A DNA stretch of 64,000 nucleotides from Mangrovicella endophytica (GTDB taxonomy: Bacteria > Pseudomonadota > Alphaproteobacteria > Rhizobiales > Rhizobiaceae), in the NCBI RefSeq assembly GCF_002893625.1, contig NZ_PKMZ01000006.1, positions 1-64,000 on the forward strand, in the 5' to 3' direction. The translations under genes were made by a program, and so were the position numbers. The notes below the pieces were generated by a model that was not told where the DNA came from, ran no database searches, and saw only the letters and a list, made by a program, of their open reading frames with translations. Numbering within the stretch: the stretch's first letter is position 1; each line of letters opens with the position of its first letter. This document shows, piece after piece, positions 17,315 through 26,400 of the stretch.

Positions 17315-18187
17315 GTGGCGAATGCCCTGACCCGCTTTCTTCCCAAACGCTTCCGCAACGAGGGGACCGTCATTCCCGTGGTGCGCCTCAGCGGCGCTAT
17401 CATGAGCACGGGCAGCCCGCTGCGGCCGAGCCTGTCGATCGCGGCGGTCGCGCCGCTCCTCGCCAAGGCCTTTGCGGTGAAGAAGGCCCCGGCCGTCGCC
17501 ATCGTCGTCAATTCGCCCGGCGGTTCGCCCGTACAGTCCCGGCTGATCTACCAGCGCATCCGCGACCTTGCGGCAGAGAAGGGCAAGCGCGTCATCGTCT
17601 TTGTGGAAGACGTCGCGGCCTCCGGCGGCTACATGATCGCCTGTGCCGGCGATGAGATCGTTGCCGATCCGTCCTCGATCGTCGGTTCCATCGGCGTCGT
17701 CTCCGGCAGCTTCGGCTTCGTCGAGGCGCTGGGGAAGCTCGGGATCGAACGGCGCGTCCATACGGCCGGCGAGAACAAGGCGACCCTTGACCCGTTCCAG
17801 CCGGAGCGGCCGGAGGACGTGGAGCATCTGAAGGCGCTGCAGCGCGAAGTCCACGAGACCTTCATCGACCTCGTCAAGAAGAGCCGCGGTTCGAGGCTCG
17901 TCGATCACCCGGATCTCTTCACCGGTTTGTTCTGGTCGGGCCGGCGCGGCGTCGAGCTGGGGCTGGTCGATCGGCTTGGTGATCTGCGCGGCACGCTGCG
18001 GGCGCTCTATGGCGAGACGGCGAGGCCAGTGCTGGTCGAGGCGCGTCGGGGCTGGTTCGGGCGGCGTTCACCGGGCGTTTTTGCAAGCCTTGGCCGCGAC
18101 CCTCTGGAAGCTGCCGGTGCGGGTGCCGCGGCAACTGCTCTTGCCATTGCGGAGGAGCGGCTGGCCTGGTCGCGCTACGGCCTATGA
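17315..18187 (+). CDS. S49 family serine protease (SppA/SohB-like)
   Basis: A single-domain S49 peptidase of 290 aa. The nucleophile Ser lies in VAASGGYMIAC and the general-base Lys in GENKATLDPF about 50 residues later; both are present. VNSPGGSPVQS provides the oxyanion-hole region. There is no clear N-terminal membrane helix, unlike E. coli SppA, so it is probably cytoplasmic or peripherally bound. I prefer the GTG at 17315, which gives MANALTRFLPKRFR, the expected family start; an ATG at 17261 in the same frame would add 18 residues. The role is presumably turnover of signal peptides or membrane-protein fragments. Confidence 0.88.
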   Translation: MANALTRFLPKRFRNEGTVIPVVRLSGAIMSTGSPLRPSLSIAAVAPLLAKAFAVKKAPAVAIVVNSPGGSPVQSRLIYQRIRDLAAEKGKRVIVFVEDVAASGGYMIACAGDEIVADPSSIVGSIGVVSGSFGFVEALGKLGIERRVHTAGENKATLDPFQPERPEDVEHLKALQREVHETFIDLVKKSRGSRLVDHPDLFTGLFWSGRRGVELGLVDRLGDLRGTLRALYGETARPVLVEARRGWFGRRSPGVFASLGRDPLEAAGAGAAATALAIAEERLAWSRYGL

Positions 18188-18305
18188 GCAGGCTTGACGG
18201 CAGCATCGGCGGTCCCGCCGCGGCGCGCGACGGGACTGCAACCGCCTGGTCGTTAGGCGCCTTTACTTCGCCGCCATGGCCGGTCAGAATCGATGGGGTT
18301 GAACC

Positions 18306-18500
18306 ATGGTCGAACTGATGCCTCAGCTTCTTCTTCTCGGTCTCGTCGGCGCCGCCGCCTATTATGGCTACAAGCAGATGGTTCGCGATGCCGCCGGCGT
18401 TGCCGAACGCAACCGCCGCGCTGAGGCCGAAACGCGCAGCGGTGCCCAAGGGACGCTGGTGCGCGGCAAGGACGGTGTCTACCGCATTCGGAAGGACTGA
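18306..18500 (+). CDS. Small single-pass membrane protein, unknown
   Basis: A 64-residue protein with one hydrophobic segment at about residues 5-22 (LMPQLLLLGLVGAAAYYGY) followed by a charged cytoplasmic tail ending GTLVRGKDGVYRIRKD. I recognise it only as a small conserved hypothetical type found in Hyphomicrobiales. It stands alone between the S49 protease and irr, with no strong ribosome binding site. No function can be assigned. Confidence 0.65.
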   Translation: MVELMPQLLLLGLVGAAAYYGYKQMVRDAAGVAERNRRAEAETRSGAQGTLVRGKDGVYRIRKD

Positions 18501-18645
18501 TCCGGCGCCGCAGCGCTGGGCTGTGCCATCGCGAACGACGCATATTTGCACCAGAGGGAACCGGTACGGCAGCGAAGCCCGTGGCCGTTCGGCCCGTCGA
18601 TCATCCTGCGGCCACATGCCTGCCGATCTGCCGCCGCGGAAAGAT

Positions 18646-18676
18646 TTGTCGGAAGCGGCAAAAACGACTATATAAT
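18646..18676 (+). promoter_or_regulatory. Candidate promoter of irr
   Basis: TTGTCG at 18646-18651 and a perfect TATAAT at 18671-18676 are separated by 19 bases, somewhat longer than ideal, 66 bases before the irr start. Confidence 0.45.
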
Positions 18677-18741
18677 CTGTTGTTCGTGCTGACGCCTGCG
18701 GGCGGCGGCGGCCTGTGTGCGTGGTGGTGGTGACGAGAGCG

Positions 18742-19188
18742 ATGGAAAATCGGCAGCGGCCTCAGTCATTCTGTGTCTTCGAGCGACTGCGCTCCGTAGG
18801 CCTGCGGCCGACGCGCCAACGCGTGGCGCTCTGCAACCTCATCTTCGGTGCCGGCGACCGCCATCTCTCCGCCGAGGAGCTTCATGCCGAGGCCCACAAG
18901 GCCGGCGAAGCCGTGTCGCTGGCGACCGTCTACAACACCCTCCACCAGTTCACCGACGCCGGCCTCGTTCGCCCGCTCTCCGCCGAGGGCCAGCGCACCT
19001 ATTTCGACACCAACACCTCCGATCATCATCACTTCTTCATCGAGGAAGACAACGCGATGATCGACATCCCGGACGGGACGCTGCGCCTGCATCAGCTTCC
19101 CGAGCCGCCGGAAGGCATGGAGATCGTCAACGTGGACGTCGTCGTGCGCCTGCGCCGCAAGGCGAGCGCCCCGACCTATCGCGACTGA
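18742..19188 (+). CDS. irr: Iron response regulator Irr (Fur family)
   Basis: Irr is a Fur-superfamily repressor/activator that senses iron through haem and controls haem synthesis and iron uptake in rhizobia. The protein is 148 aa: winged helix with GLRPTRQRVALCNLIF and LATVYNTLHQFTDAGLV, then the haem/metal-binding HHH at residues 95-97 in SDHHHFFIEE. It lacks the CxxC zinc pairs of classical Fur and lacks an N-terminal haem regulatory motif with Cys-Pro. The ATG at 18742 was chosen because upstream codons in the frame (to 18715) are unlike the family. A TATAAT promoter element lies upstream and a bidirectional terminator follows. Confidence 0.88.
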   Translation: MENRQRPQSFCVFERLRSVGLRPTRQRVALCNLIFGAGDRHLSAEELHAEAHKAGEAVSLATVYNTLHQFTDAGLVRPLSAEGQRTYFDTNTSDHHHFFIEEDNAMIDIPDGTLRLHQLPEPPEGMEIVNVDVVVRLRRKASAPTYRD

Positions 19189-19248
19189 GGCACGGTCCAC
19201 GCGGCCGTCGCCGGGCGACTTTCAGCGCCCTTCTGACCTGACATGAAT

Positions 19249-19284
19249 AAGGCCCGGGACCGCCGAAGCGATCCCGGGCCTTTC
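19249..19284. terminator. Bidirectional terminator between irr and the SH3 gene
   Basis: AAGGCCCGGGA at 19249-19259 pairs with TCCCGGGCCTT at 19272-19282, with T-rich flanks on the plus strand (TTTCT) and TTATT on the minus strand. It serves irr and the convergent SH3 gene. Confidence 0.8.
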
Positions 19285-19341
19285 TGCTGTCTCGGCATGC
19301 GGCCGGTCGAACGCGGCGACATCTGCCGCCCGAATGCGGCG

Positions 19342-19893
19342 TCAGAAGCGCTCGTCGGGATAGACGCCCCAAATCTCATGCTGCTTGACGAAGCCCTTGC
19401 GGCTGGCGACCTCGATCTCGCACCAGCCGAAGGAGCATTCCTCGACCTTGGACACCACGCCCGGTTCGAGCTTGGCGACCAGCGGAGCATCCTCGGCGGG
19501 ACTCCGGAACACGTCGATCGTCGTGCTCTTGCCCTTCAGCCACGGCGCTGCGATCGATGTGCGGTCGCCGGAGAGCAGCGAATGGTAGACCCAGCCCTCG
19601 GTGCCCTCGCTGTCGCGCACACGGCGCCACAGCTCATATTCCTGTACCACCTCCACCGGCAGACCCGGCTTCATGTAGAGCCACGAGGTCGCATAGTCCT
19701 TGCCGGGGCCGACGCGCAGATTCACCCGCGCCGACTTCAGGCTGACATAGCGCGGCAGCGGCAGCTTCGAGACCGATCCGACGCCGGCGGCGTAGGACGG
19801 CACGCTGACGCCGGCGGCCATGACGGCGGCTCCGGCAAGAAGAGGCATAAGGCGGCGAAGAAGCGTCCGGCCAAGCACGACGAACTCCAACAA
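19342..19893 (-). CDS. Exported SH3-domain protein
   Basis: This 183-residue protein has an N-terminal signal peptide (basic residues, then LMPLLAGAAVMAAGVSVPSYA to about residue 35) followed by two bacterial SH3 domains. The first is RYVSLKSARVNLRVGPG...GTEGWVYHSLL and the second DVFRSPAEDAPLVAKLEPG...KGFVKQHEIWGVYPDE. Two Cys in ECSFGWCEIE could form a disulfide in the periplasm. Such proteins usually bind peptidoglycan or other envelope ligands. It is divergent from the 2-hydroxyacid dehydrogenase gene, a pairing I recall from other rhizobia. The ligand is unknown. Confidence 0.8.
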   Translation of the reverse strand: MLEFVVLGRTLLRRLMPLLAGAAVMAAGVSVPSYAAGVGSVSKLPLPRYVSLKSARVNLRVGPGKDYATSWLYMKPGLPVEVVQEYELWRRVRDSEGTEGWVYHSLLSGDRTSIAAPWLKGKSTTIDVFRSPAEDAPLVAKLEPGVVSKVEECSFGWCEIEVASRKGFVKQHEIWGVYPDERF

Positions 19894-20086
19894 CTGAGCG
19901 GCAGGCCCGGCTTCGAGGTCGGGCGCGACACGATGAATCTCTCGGCCATGCGGACACGAACCGGCCTTGGCGGCCTCCGCTGTTTGTTTTCGGAGGCTCG
20001 CCTTGCTAGGACGGAGCCCTTGGCGCGAACGACCCGACTATCGATGGTTTGGGTTAACAAAACGTCTTGAGCGATGGGGAGAGGGC

Positions 20087-21088
20087 ATGGCTGAGCGCGA
20101 CAAGCCGGTTGTTATCCTCACCCGGAGGCTGCCCGAGCCGATCGAGAGCCGCATGGCCGAGCTCTTCGATGCAAGGTTCAACACAACCGACAAGCCGCTC
20201 GGCCGCGACGAACTGCTGGCCGCCGTCGCCGAGGCCGACGTCCTCGTGCCGACCGTCACCGACAGGATCGATGCCGCCATCATCGAGGCGGCAGGACCGC
20301 AGCTGAAGCTCATCGCCAACTATGGCAACGGCGTCGACAACATCGATGTCGAAGCGGCGATCGCCCGCGGGCTCTTCATCACCAACACGCCGAACGTCCT
20401 CAACGAGGACACGGCCGACATGACCATGGCGCTGATCCTCGCCGTGCCGCGCCGCATCGTCGAGGGTGGCACACGCCTGACGGGCGCCGAGCGTTGGCCC
20501 GGCTGGTCGCCGACCTGGATGCTCGGCCGGCGGATCTTCGGCAAAAAGCTCGGCATCGTCGGCATGGGGCGCATCGGAACCGCCGTCGCCCGCCGCGCCC
20601 GCGCCTTTGGGCTGGAGATCCACTACCACAACCGCAACCGTGTCTCGCCGAAGACGGCCGAGGACTTAAGCGCGACTTACTGGGAGAGCCTCGACCAGAT
20701 GCTGGCCCATATGGACATTGTCTCGGTCAACTGCCCCTACACGCCGGCGACCTACCACCTCCTGTCGGCGCGGCGGCTGGCGCTGATGCAGCCGCATGCG
20801 GTGATCGTCAACACGGCGCGCGGCGAGATCATCGACCAGAAGGCGCTGGTCAAGCTGCTGCAGGACGGTCGCATCGCCGGGGCCGGCCTTGACGTCGTCG
20901 AGGCCGAGCCCGCCCTCGACAAGAAGCTCCTGCGGCTTGCCCGCGAGAACCGCGTCGTGCTGTTGCCGCACATGGCATCGGCGACGCTCGAAGCCCGTAT
21001 CGACATGGGCGAGAAGGTGATCATCAACATCCGCACGCTGATGGACGGCCACAAGCCGCCGGACCGCATTCTGCCGAGCCGGCTATAG
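20087..21088 (+). CDS. 2-hydroxyacid dehydrogenase (glyoxylate/hydroxypyruvate reductase type)
   Basis: A D-isomer-specific 2-hydroxyacid dehydrogenase of 333 aa. The nucleotide-binding motif is GMGRIGTAVARRARAFG near residue 157. The catalytic Arg lies in NTARGEIIDQKAL, and a His lies in LLPHMASAT. The overall match is to rhizobial D-glycerate dehydrogenases / glyoxylate reductases that reduce glyoxylate or hydroxypyruvate. NADPH preference is suggested by HNRNR after the second beta strand. The ATG at 20087 follows GGGGAGAGGG, a good ribosome binding site; the frame is open upstream to 19967. It is monocistronic. Confidence 0.9.
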   Translation: MAERDKPVVILTRRLPEPIESRMAELFDARFNTTDKPLGRDELLAAVAEADVLVPTVTDRIDAAIIEAAGPQLKLIANYGNGVDNIDVEAAIARGLFITNTPNVLNEDTADMTMALILAVPRRIVEGGTRLTGAERWPGWSPTWMLGRRIFGKKLGIVGMGRIGTAVARRARAFGLEIHYHNRNRVSPKTAEDLSATYWESLDQMLAHMDIVSVNCPYTPATYHLLSARRLALMQPHAVIVNTARGEIIDQKALVKLLQDGRIAGAGLDVVEAEPALDKKLLRLARENRVVLLPHMASATLEARIDMGEKVIINIRTLMDGHKPPDRILPSRL

Positions 21089-21127
21089 CAGCGGGTTCGC
21101 CGGAGCGGATCGTCGCGCAGCGGACGA

Positions 21128-21883
21128 TCAGGCGCGCTTGCGGCGGTAGCGGATCTCGTCGAAGCGCATGGTCAGGAGATCGACGAGAAGCAGGCGGCCG
21201 ATCAGCGGCTCGCCCGCACCGGTGATCAGCTTGATCGCCTCGCCGGCGGCCAGCGTCCCGAGGAGGCCGGTGGTGACACCGAGGACGCCGGCTTCGGCGC
21301 AGGTCGGCACCAGCCCGTCCGGGGGCGGCTCGGGGAAAAGGTCGCGGTAGCGTGGATAGGGTCGCCCATCAGGCGCGCTGGCATAGGGCGTCAGCACCGT
21401 CAGCGATCCCGCGAAGCGGTTGACCGCCGCGGTGATCAGCGGCCGGCCTGCCGTCTCGCAGAGATCGGCCAGCGCATAGCGCGTGGCGAAGTTGTCGGTG
21501 CCGTCGATAACGAGATCATAGGCGGCGACGATGGTTGCGCCATTCTCCGCGTTGATCCGCAAGGGGTGGGGAACCACCATCACATGCGGGTTCAGCGCCG
21601 CCAGACTCTCGGCCGCGCTGTCGAGCTTCGGCCGGCCGATATCCGCCGTGCCGTGCAGGACCTGCCGCTGCAGGTTGGAGAGCGACACCGTGTCGTCGTC
21701 GACGATGCCGAACGTGCCGATACCTGCGGCGGCGAGGTAGAGGAGGGCAGGCGAGCCGAGGCCGCCGGCGCCGACCACGAGTATGCGGGCACGCTTCAGC
21801 GCCTGCTGCCCGGCGCCGCCGATCTCCGGCAGCATGATGTGGCGGGCGTAGCGTCCCACCTCCTCCGGTGAGAGGGCGCTCAT
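21128..21883 (-). CDS. moeB: MoeB/ThiF-type sulfur-carrier adenylyltransferase
   Basis: An E1-like enzyme of 251 aa that adenylates the C-terminal glycine of a small sulfur-carrier protein (MoaD or ThiS). The ATP loop GAGGLGSPALLYLAAAG starts at residue 38, the SNLQRQVLHGT segment is present and the candidate active-site Cys195 lies in PTCAEAGVLG. Only two cysteines are present (142 and 195), so the zinc tetracysteine site of E. coli MoeB is missing. Its start overlaps the recF stop by four bases, which couples it to a DNA-repair gene rather than to other cofactor genes. MoeB versus ThiF cannot be fully separated by sequence here. Confidence 0.85.
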   Translation of the reverse strand: MSALSPEEVGRYARHIMLPEIGGAGQQALKRARILVVGAGGLGSPALLYLAAAGIGTFGIVDDDTVSLSNLQRQVLHGTADIGRPKLDSAAESLAALNPHVMVVPHPLRINAENGATIVAAYDLVIDGTDNFATRYALADLCETAGRPLITAAVNRFAGSLTVLTPYASAPDGRPYPRYRDLFPEPPPDGLVPTCAEAGVLGVTTGLLGTLAAGEAIKLITGAGEPLIGRLLLVDLLTMRFDEIRYRRKRA

Positions 21884-23016
21884 CGCACCGCTCCGTTGCA
21901 GACATCGAACATCTGCGCACGCGCGCCGAGCGCCTCGAAGAGCGAGGCGTCGGTTCCCGTCATGAAAGCCTGCACGCCGAGCCCATCGATGAGGTCGAAC
22001 AGCGCGGCGCGGCGCCCGCTGTCGAGATGCGCGGCGACCTCGTCGAGAAGAAGCACCGGCGCGATCCCGCCGATCTGCCCGACAAGGCGGGCATGGGCGA
22101 GCAGGAGCCCGATCAGCAGCGCCTTCTGCTCGCCGGTGGAGGAGAGGGCGGCCGGCATCCCCTTGCCGCGGTGGGTGACGGAAAGCTCCGCCCGATGGGC
22201 GCCTTCCAGTGTGCGGCCGGCGGCGCGGTCCTGACCACGGGCGCGGCGCAGCCGCTCGCGCACTGCGTCTTCGAGGTCGACGGCCGGGCGCGACAGATCC
22301 GGCTCGTCATAGCCGCTGTCGAGCGACAGGCCCGCTTTGGGGAAGGGCGTATCGTCCGGCGCGGTGTCGATCGTTGCTGACAGCATCCCGACGATTTCGG
22401 CACGCGCTAGCGCCATGGCAAGGCCGAGCTCGGCCATCTGCGCCTCCAGGCCACCAAGCCAGGAATCGTCCATGCGGTCGTCGGAGAGGAGGCGGTTGCG
22501 CGAGCGCATCGCCCGCTCGTAGTCGGCAGCGCGGCGCCCATGCGCCGGGTCCGCCGCGAGCACCAGACGATCGAGGAAGCGGCGTCGGTCGCCGGCCGGC
22601 CCGGTGAAGAGCCCGTCCATTGAGGGCGTCAGCCACACCATGCGCAGGAGATCGAGCAGCTCGTCGGCGCTTTTCGCCTGCGTCTCGTCGATGCGCACGA
22701 TGCGCGAACTGCCGGTGCCAAGGCCCGGCTCGGGCCGCACCAGCGTGGCGAGGCTCGTTGCCGCCTCGCCGCCCGTCTCTGACGCCACCATGAAGCCGCC
22801 GCTGCCGCCCTGGCGCGCCATGTCGCCATAGGCTGCGCGCCGCAGGCCGCGCCCCGGGGTCAGCAGCGAGATCGCTTCCAGGAGGTTGGTCTTGCCGGCG
22901 CCGTTCTCGCCGGCGAATACGACAAAACGCCGCTCGAAGCTGAGCGACAGCGCCGGATAATTGCGGAAGTCGGCGAGTCGGAGCCGCGTGATCGCATGGT
23001 TCGGCAGCGGCGGCAT
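21880..23016 (-). CDS. recF: DNA replication/repair protein RecF
   Basis: RecF is an SMC-like ATPase that helps load RecA at single-strand gaps. The protein is 378 aa with Walker A GENGAGKTNLLEAI at about residues 36-49, signature region SSTGEQKALLIGLLLA near 290 and Walker B APVLLLDEVAAHLD near 325. RLRLADFRNYPALSL at the N-terminus is characteristic. It lies downstream of dnaN in the same direction and overlaps moeB by ATGA. Confidence 0.95.
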   Translation of the reverse strand: MPPLPNHAITRLRLADFRNYPALSLSFERRFVVFAGENGAGKTNLLEAISLLTPGRGLRRAAYGDMARQGGSGGFMVASETGGEAATSLATLVRPEPGLGTGSSRIVRIDETQAKSADELLDLLRMVWLTPSMDGLFTGPAGDRRRFLDRLVLAADPAHGRRAADYERAMRSRNRLLSDDRMDDSWLGGLEAQMAELGLAMALARAEIVGMLSATIDTAPDDTPFPKAGLSLDSGYDEPDLSRPAVDLEDAVRERLRRARGQDRAAGRTLEGAHRAELSVTHRGKGMPAALSSTGEQKALLIGLLLAHARLVGQIGGIAPVLLLDEVAAHLDSGRRAALFDLIDGLGVQAFMTGTDASLFEALGARAQMFDVCNGAVR

Positions 23017-23078
23017 GTCGGTCGTCGCATCTGTGGGCGCGGCACTCTCTGGAAGCGCCGCTGCGGTACGATCGAGGC

Positions 23079-24203
23079 TCAGACGCGCATCGGCATCAGC
23101 ACGTAGAGCGTGCCGTCGTCGCCGCCGTCCTTGATCAGCGTCGGGGAGCCGGCATCAGCCAGCATGAACACCGTCTCGTCGCCGGCGAGCTGGCCGGTGA
23201 TGTCGAGGAGGTAGCGGGCGTTGAAGCCGATCTCGATGTCGTCCGCATCGTAGCCGACCGAGAGCTCCTCGGTCGCCGTTCCCGCGTCAGGGCTGTTGAC
23301 GGTGAGGACGAGCTGTCCGTCGCCGACGGCGAGCTTCACGGCGCGGCCACGCTCCGACGAGATGGTGGAAACGCGGTCGACCGCGGCCGAGAAGGACTGC
23401 CGGTCGAGCGTCAGCGCCTTGTCGTTGTTCTGCGGGATGACGCGCTGGTAGTCCGGGAAGGTGCCGTCGATCAGCTTCGACGTCATGACGATGGCGCTGA
23501 TGGTGAAGCGGATCTTGGAATCGGAGAGCTCGACCTTCACCTCGTCGGCATCCTCGGCGTCGCTGAGGAGCTTCTGCAACTCGCCGACCGTCTTGCGGGG
23601 CACGATGATGCCCGGCATTCCCTCCGAGCCGGACGGCGCGCTCATCTCGGCGCGGGCGAGGCGGTGGCCGTCGGTCGCCACGGCACGCAGGCGCAGATCG
23701 CCGTCCGATTCGATCGTGTGGAGGAAGATGCCGTTCAGATAGTAGCGCGTCTCCTCCGTCGAGATCGCGAATTGGGTCCGCTCGATCAGCCGGGCGAGAT
23801 CGGCGGCCTTGATGGTGAAGCTGTGGGTGAAGGAGCCCGCGGTGATGTCGGGAAAGTCCGACTCCGGCAGGCACTGGAGGCGGAAGTTCGAGCGCCCCGA
23901 GGTCACCGCCATCTGGTTGCCCTCGGCATTGGTGGCGAGCTTCACCTCGGCGCCGTCCGGGAGCTTGCGGACGATGTCGTAGAGGAGGTGCGCCGGCACG
24001 GTCGTCGCGCCGGTCTGCTCGTCATTCGCCGCAACGCTTTCGGTGATCTCGAGGTCGAGATCGGTCGCCTTCAGGCGCAGTGCCGAGCCCTCGGCCTTGA
24101 GAAGGACGTTCGACAGGATCGGGATGGTGTTGCGCCGCTCGACCACCCGGTGCACGTGGCCGAGCGACTTCAGGAGGTTCGAGCGTTCGATGATGATGCG
24201 CAT
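23079..24203 (-). CDS. dnaN: DNA polymerase III sliding clamp (beta subunit)
   Basis: The beta clamp, 374 aa, encircles DNA and tethers the polymerase. The sequence begins MRIIIERSNLLKSLGHVHRVVERRNTIPILSNV and ends LMPMRV, the usual C-terminal motif. The internal segments GYDADDIEIGFNARYLLD and TDGHRLARAEM are conserved. It lies between dnaA and recF as in many bacteria; the dnaA-dnaN gap is 194 bases. Confidence 0.97.
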   Translation of the reverse strand: MRIIIERSNLLKSLGHVHRVVERRNTIPILSNVLLKAEGSALRLKATDLDLEITESVAANDEQTGATTVPAHLLYDIVRKLPDGAEVKLATNAEGNQMAVTSGRSNFRLQCLPESDFPDITAGSFTHSFTIKAADLARLIERTQFAISTEETRYYLNGIFLHTIESDGDLRLRAVATDGHRLARAEMSAPSGSEGMPGIIVPRKTVGELQKLLSDAEDADEVKVELSDSKIRFTISAIVMTSKLIDGTFPDYQRVIPQNNDKALTLDRQSFSAAVDRVSTISSERGRAVKLAVGDGQLVLTVNSPDAGTATEELSVGYDADDIEIGFNARYLLDITGQLAGDETVFMLADAGSPTLIKDGGDDGTLYVLMPMRV

Positions 24204-24397
24204 GGAAGGGAACCGTCTCGTTCAGGCGGGTGCCGGAGGGGACAGGCCCGCTCCGGTCGAAGGAGCGTTCTAGAGCCTTTCAGGCCGGGCTGGAAGTAGC
24301 GACCGGGCCTGACCGGCGAAGGCTGCCGCACAGCCCCGTCGCTGCCGGAGGAATCCCCCGGCGACGCCGTCGCGTCGCCGGCCGGAGCCTTGGCATC

Positions 24398-25969
24398 CTA
24401 CTCCTCGATCATCCGGCGGATGAGGTCGAGCTCCTCGGACAGCTTCTCGTCCTTCTGCCGCTCGCCCTCGATCTTGCGGACGGCGTGGAGGACCGTCGTG
24501 TGGTCCCGCCCGCCGAAGCGCCGGCCGATCTCGGGAAGCGAGCGCGGCGTCATCGTCTTGGCGAGATACATGGCGATCTGGCGCGGCCGCACGATGGTGC
24601 GGGTGCGCCGGCTCGACAGGATGTCGGTCCGGGTCACGTTGTAGTGGCGCGAGACGAACTTCAGGATGTCCTCGATCCGCACACGCTTCTCGCCGTTCTG
24701 GCGGGTCAGCGAGTTGAGGAGGTCGTCGAGATGCTCGGCCGAGAGCGGCTGGCCGACGGAGTGGCGGAAGGCGATCTGGTTGAAGGCGCCTTCGAGGTCG
24801 CGCCCTGAACCGACGACGCGGCGCGCAATGGTATCGATGGCGCGCTCGTCGATCGTGAAGGTCGGGTCCTCCACGGCCATCGCCTTGGCGCGCGAGAGCA
24901 GGATATCGCGGCGCATTTCGTAGTCGGGCGCTGCGATCTCCAGGCTGACGCCGCCGGCCAGCCGCGAGCGCACACGCGGATCCAGCGACTCCAGTTCAAA
25001 GGCCGGCCGATCGGCGGCGCAGATCACCTGGCGCGCGCTGTCGATCAGCGCGTTGAGGAGATGGCAGAACTCCTGCTGGATCGACTTGCCCTGCAGGAAC
25101 TGCATGTCGTCGATGATCAGGATGTCGATGCCGCGCAGCGTTTCCTTGAAGTCGAGCGCCTGGTTGTCGCGGATCGCGGTGGCAAAGCGCCACATGAAGT
25201 ACTCGGCCGTCAGATAGACGACGCGCGGCGCGTCCTCGCGGCGCACCGCGGCATTGGCGATCGCCTGGAGGAGGTGGGTCTTGCCCTGGCCGACACTGGC
25301 ATGGACGAAAAGCGGGTTGAAGCGAGCCGACTGCGGACCGTTCTCGGCGATCGCCCGTCCGGCGGCGAGCGCCACGCGGTTGGACGCGCCGGCGACGAAG
25401 CTGTCGAAGACGTAGCGCGGATCGAGCGGCGAGCCGAACTCACCGCCGGTGCGCGGTGACGCCGGCATTGCCACGGTGACGGCAGGCGCGGTGATCGGCT
25501 GCAGCGTGGCGCCGACCGTATTCGCCGCGGCCGGAACCTGACGCTCCGCCTCGCCACCGCGCTCGCCGCGCAGGCGGGTGGAGGAGGCGCCGCGCATCGC
25601 ACTGCGCACCACGACATCGACCTTCAGCGTGCCCGGCACCTCGTCCTGGAAGATAGCCAGCAGGAGGTCGCTGTAATGCGACTGGATCCAGGTCTTCAGG
25701 AAGGCGGTGGGGACGGAGACCCGGCACTGGCTCTGGCCGATCTCCTCGATCTTCATCCGCTGGAACCAGCTGGTGAAGATATCCTGTCCCAGCTGGGCCT
25801 TCAGGCGGGCACCGATCCGCTCGAGGATTTCCGCGTCCGAGCGTTTCGAACCGTCTGCTGCCGTCATGAAGCTGTCCCGTCGTCCCATCATCGACTCCGT
25901 TTCGATCGGAGCCACCCGTAGTGCGGCGCCTTCGGGCCGCATGGCATAAGCTGAATTGAAGACGTTCAT
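24398..25969 (-). CDS. dnaA: Chromosomal replication initiator DnaA
   Basis: DnaA binds origin boxes and opens DNA. With the ATG at 25969 the protein is 523 aa. Domain I ([30 protein letters not shown]) begins near residue 44, after an unusual 40-residue N-terminal extension. A variable linker follows to about 180. The AAA+ domain has Walker [12 protein letters not shown] at about 224-234, with Ala at the first position where many DnaAs have Gly, and Walker [14 protein letters not shown]. Domain IV carries the DNA-binding signature [16 protein letters not shown]. The ATG overlaps the stop of the upstream rhodanese gene by four bases (ATGA). Later ATGs near residues 27-35 are alternative starts. 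Confidence 0.95.
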   Translation of the reverse strand: MNVFNSAYAMRPEGAALRVAPIETESMMGRRDSFMTAADGSKRSDAEILERIGARLKAQLGQDIFTSWFQRMKIEEIGQSQCRVSVPTAFLKTWIQSHYSDLLLAIFQDEVPGTLKVDVVVRSAMRGASSTRLRGERGGEAERQVPAAANTVGATLQPITAPAVTVAMPASPRTGGEFGSPLDPRYVFDSFVAGASNRVALAAGRAIAENGPQSARFNPLFVHASVGQGKTHLLQAIANAAVRREDAPRVVYLTAEYFMWRFATAIRDNQALDFKETLRGIDILIIDDMQFLQGKSIQQEFCHLLNALIDSARQVICAADRPAFELESLDPRVRSRLAGGVSLEIAAPDYEMRRDILLSRAKAMAVEDPTFTIDERAIDTIARRVVGSGRDLEGAFNQIAFRHSVGQPLSAEHLDDLLNSLTRQNGEKRVRIEDILKFVSRHYNVTRTDILSSRRTRTIVRPRQIAMYLAKTMTPRSLPEIGRRFGGRDHTTVLHAVRKIEGERQKDEKLSEELDLIRRMIEE

Positions 25970-26400
25970 TGCTGCGCCCACGGCAGGCCGTCGGCCTTCC
26001 ATCCCGCGCGCTCGCCCCGATGACCCTCTTCGTTCGGCGGCCCCTCGAACCCGCCGAGGACGTTGAAACAGTGCTGGTAACCGGCGGCGGTCATCGCCGC
26101 GGCGCTCGACATGGACCGCGCACCGGAGCGGCACAGGAAATAGAGCTCGCTGTCCGCCGACCCGCCTGCGGCCTTGACCGCAGCATCTACCTTGGCGGTG
26201 AAGTCGGGATCGACCGCCATGGTCGGGTAGGTCTGCCACTCCGTCAGAAGCGTTTCTTTCCCGACGGCGTCGAGAACCGGCACGCCGACGAAGGTCCACT
26301 CGGCGCGGCTGCGGACGTCGATCAGAAACGCGTCCGGCTTTTCGGCAAGCGCAGTCCAACAGGCGGCGGCGGTGACGTCGCCCTCGTAAGTCTTGTTCAT
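25966..26400 (-). CDS. Rhodanese-like protein upstream of dnaA
   Basis: A single rhodanese domain of 144 aa. FLIDVRSRAEWTFVGVP and the active-site loop LCRSGARSMSSAAAM, with the catalytic Cys near residue 93, are intact, and GYQHCFNVLGGFEG follows. The family moves sulfane sulfur or acts on thiols. Its stop overlaps the proposed dnaA start by four bases, so the two are probably cotranscribed and coupled. No partner sulfurtransferase gene is nearby. The biological link to replication initiation is not known. Confidence 0.88.
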   Translation of the reverse strand: MNKTYEGDVTAAACWTALAEKPDAFLIDVRSRAEWTFVGVPVLDAVGKETLLTEWQTYPTMAVDPDFTAKVDAAVKAAGGSADSELYFLCRSGARSMSSAAAMTAAGYQHCFNVLGGFEGPPNEEGHRGERAGWKADGLPWAQQ

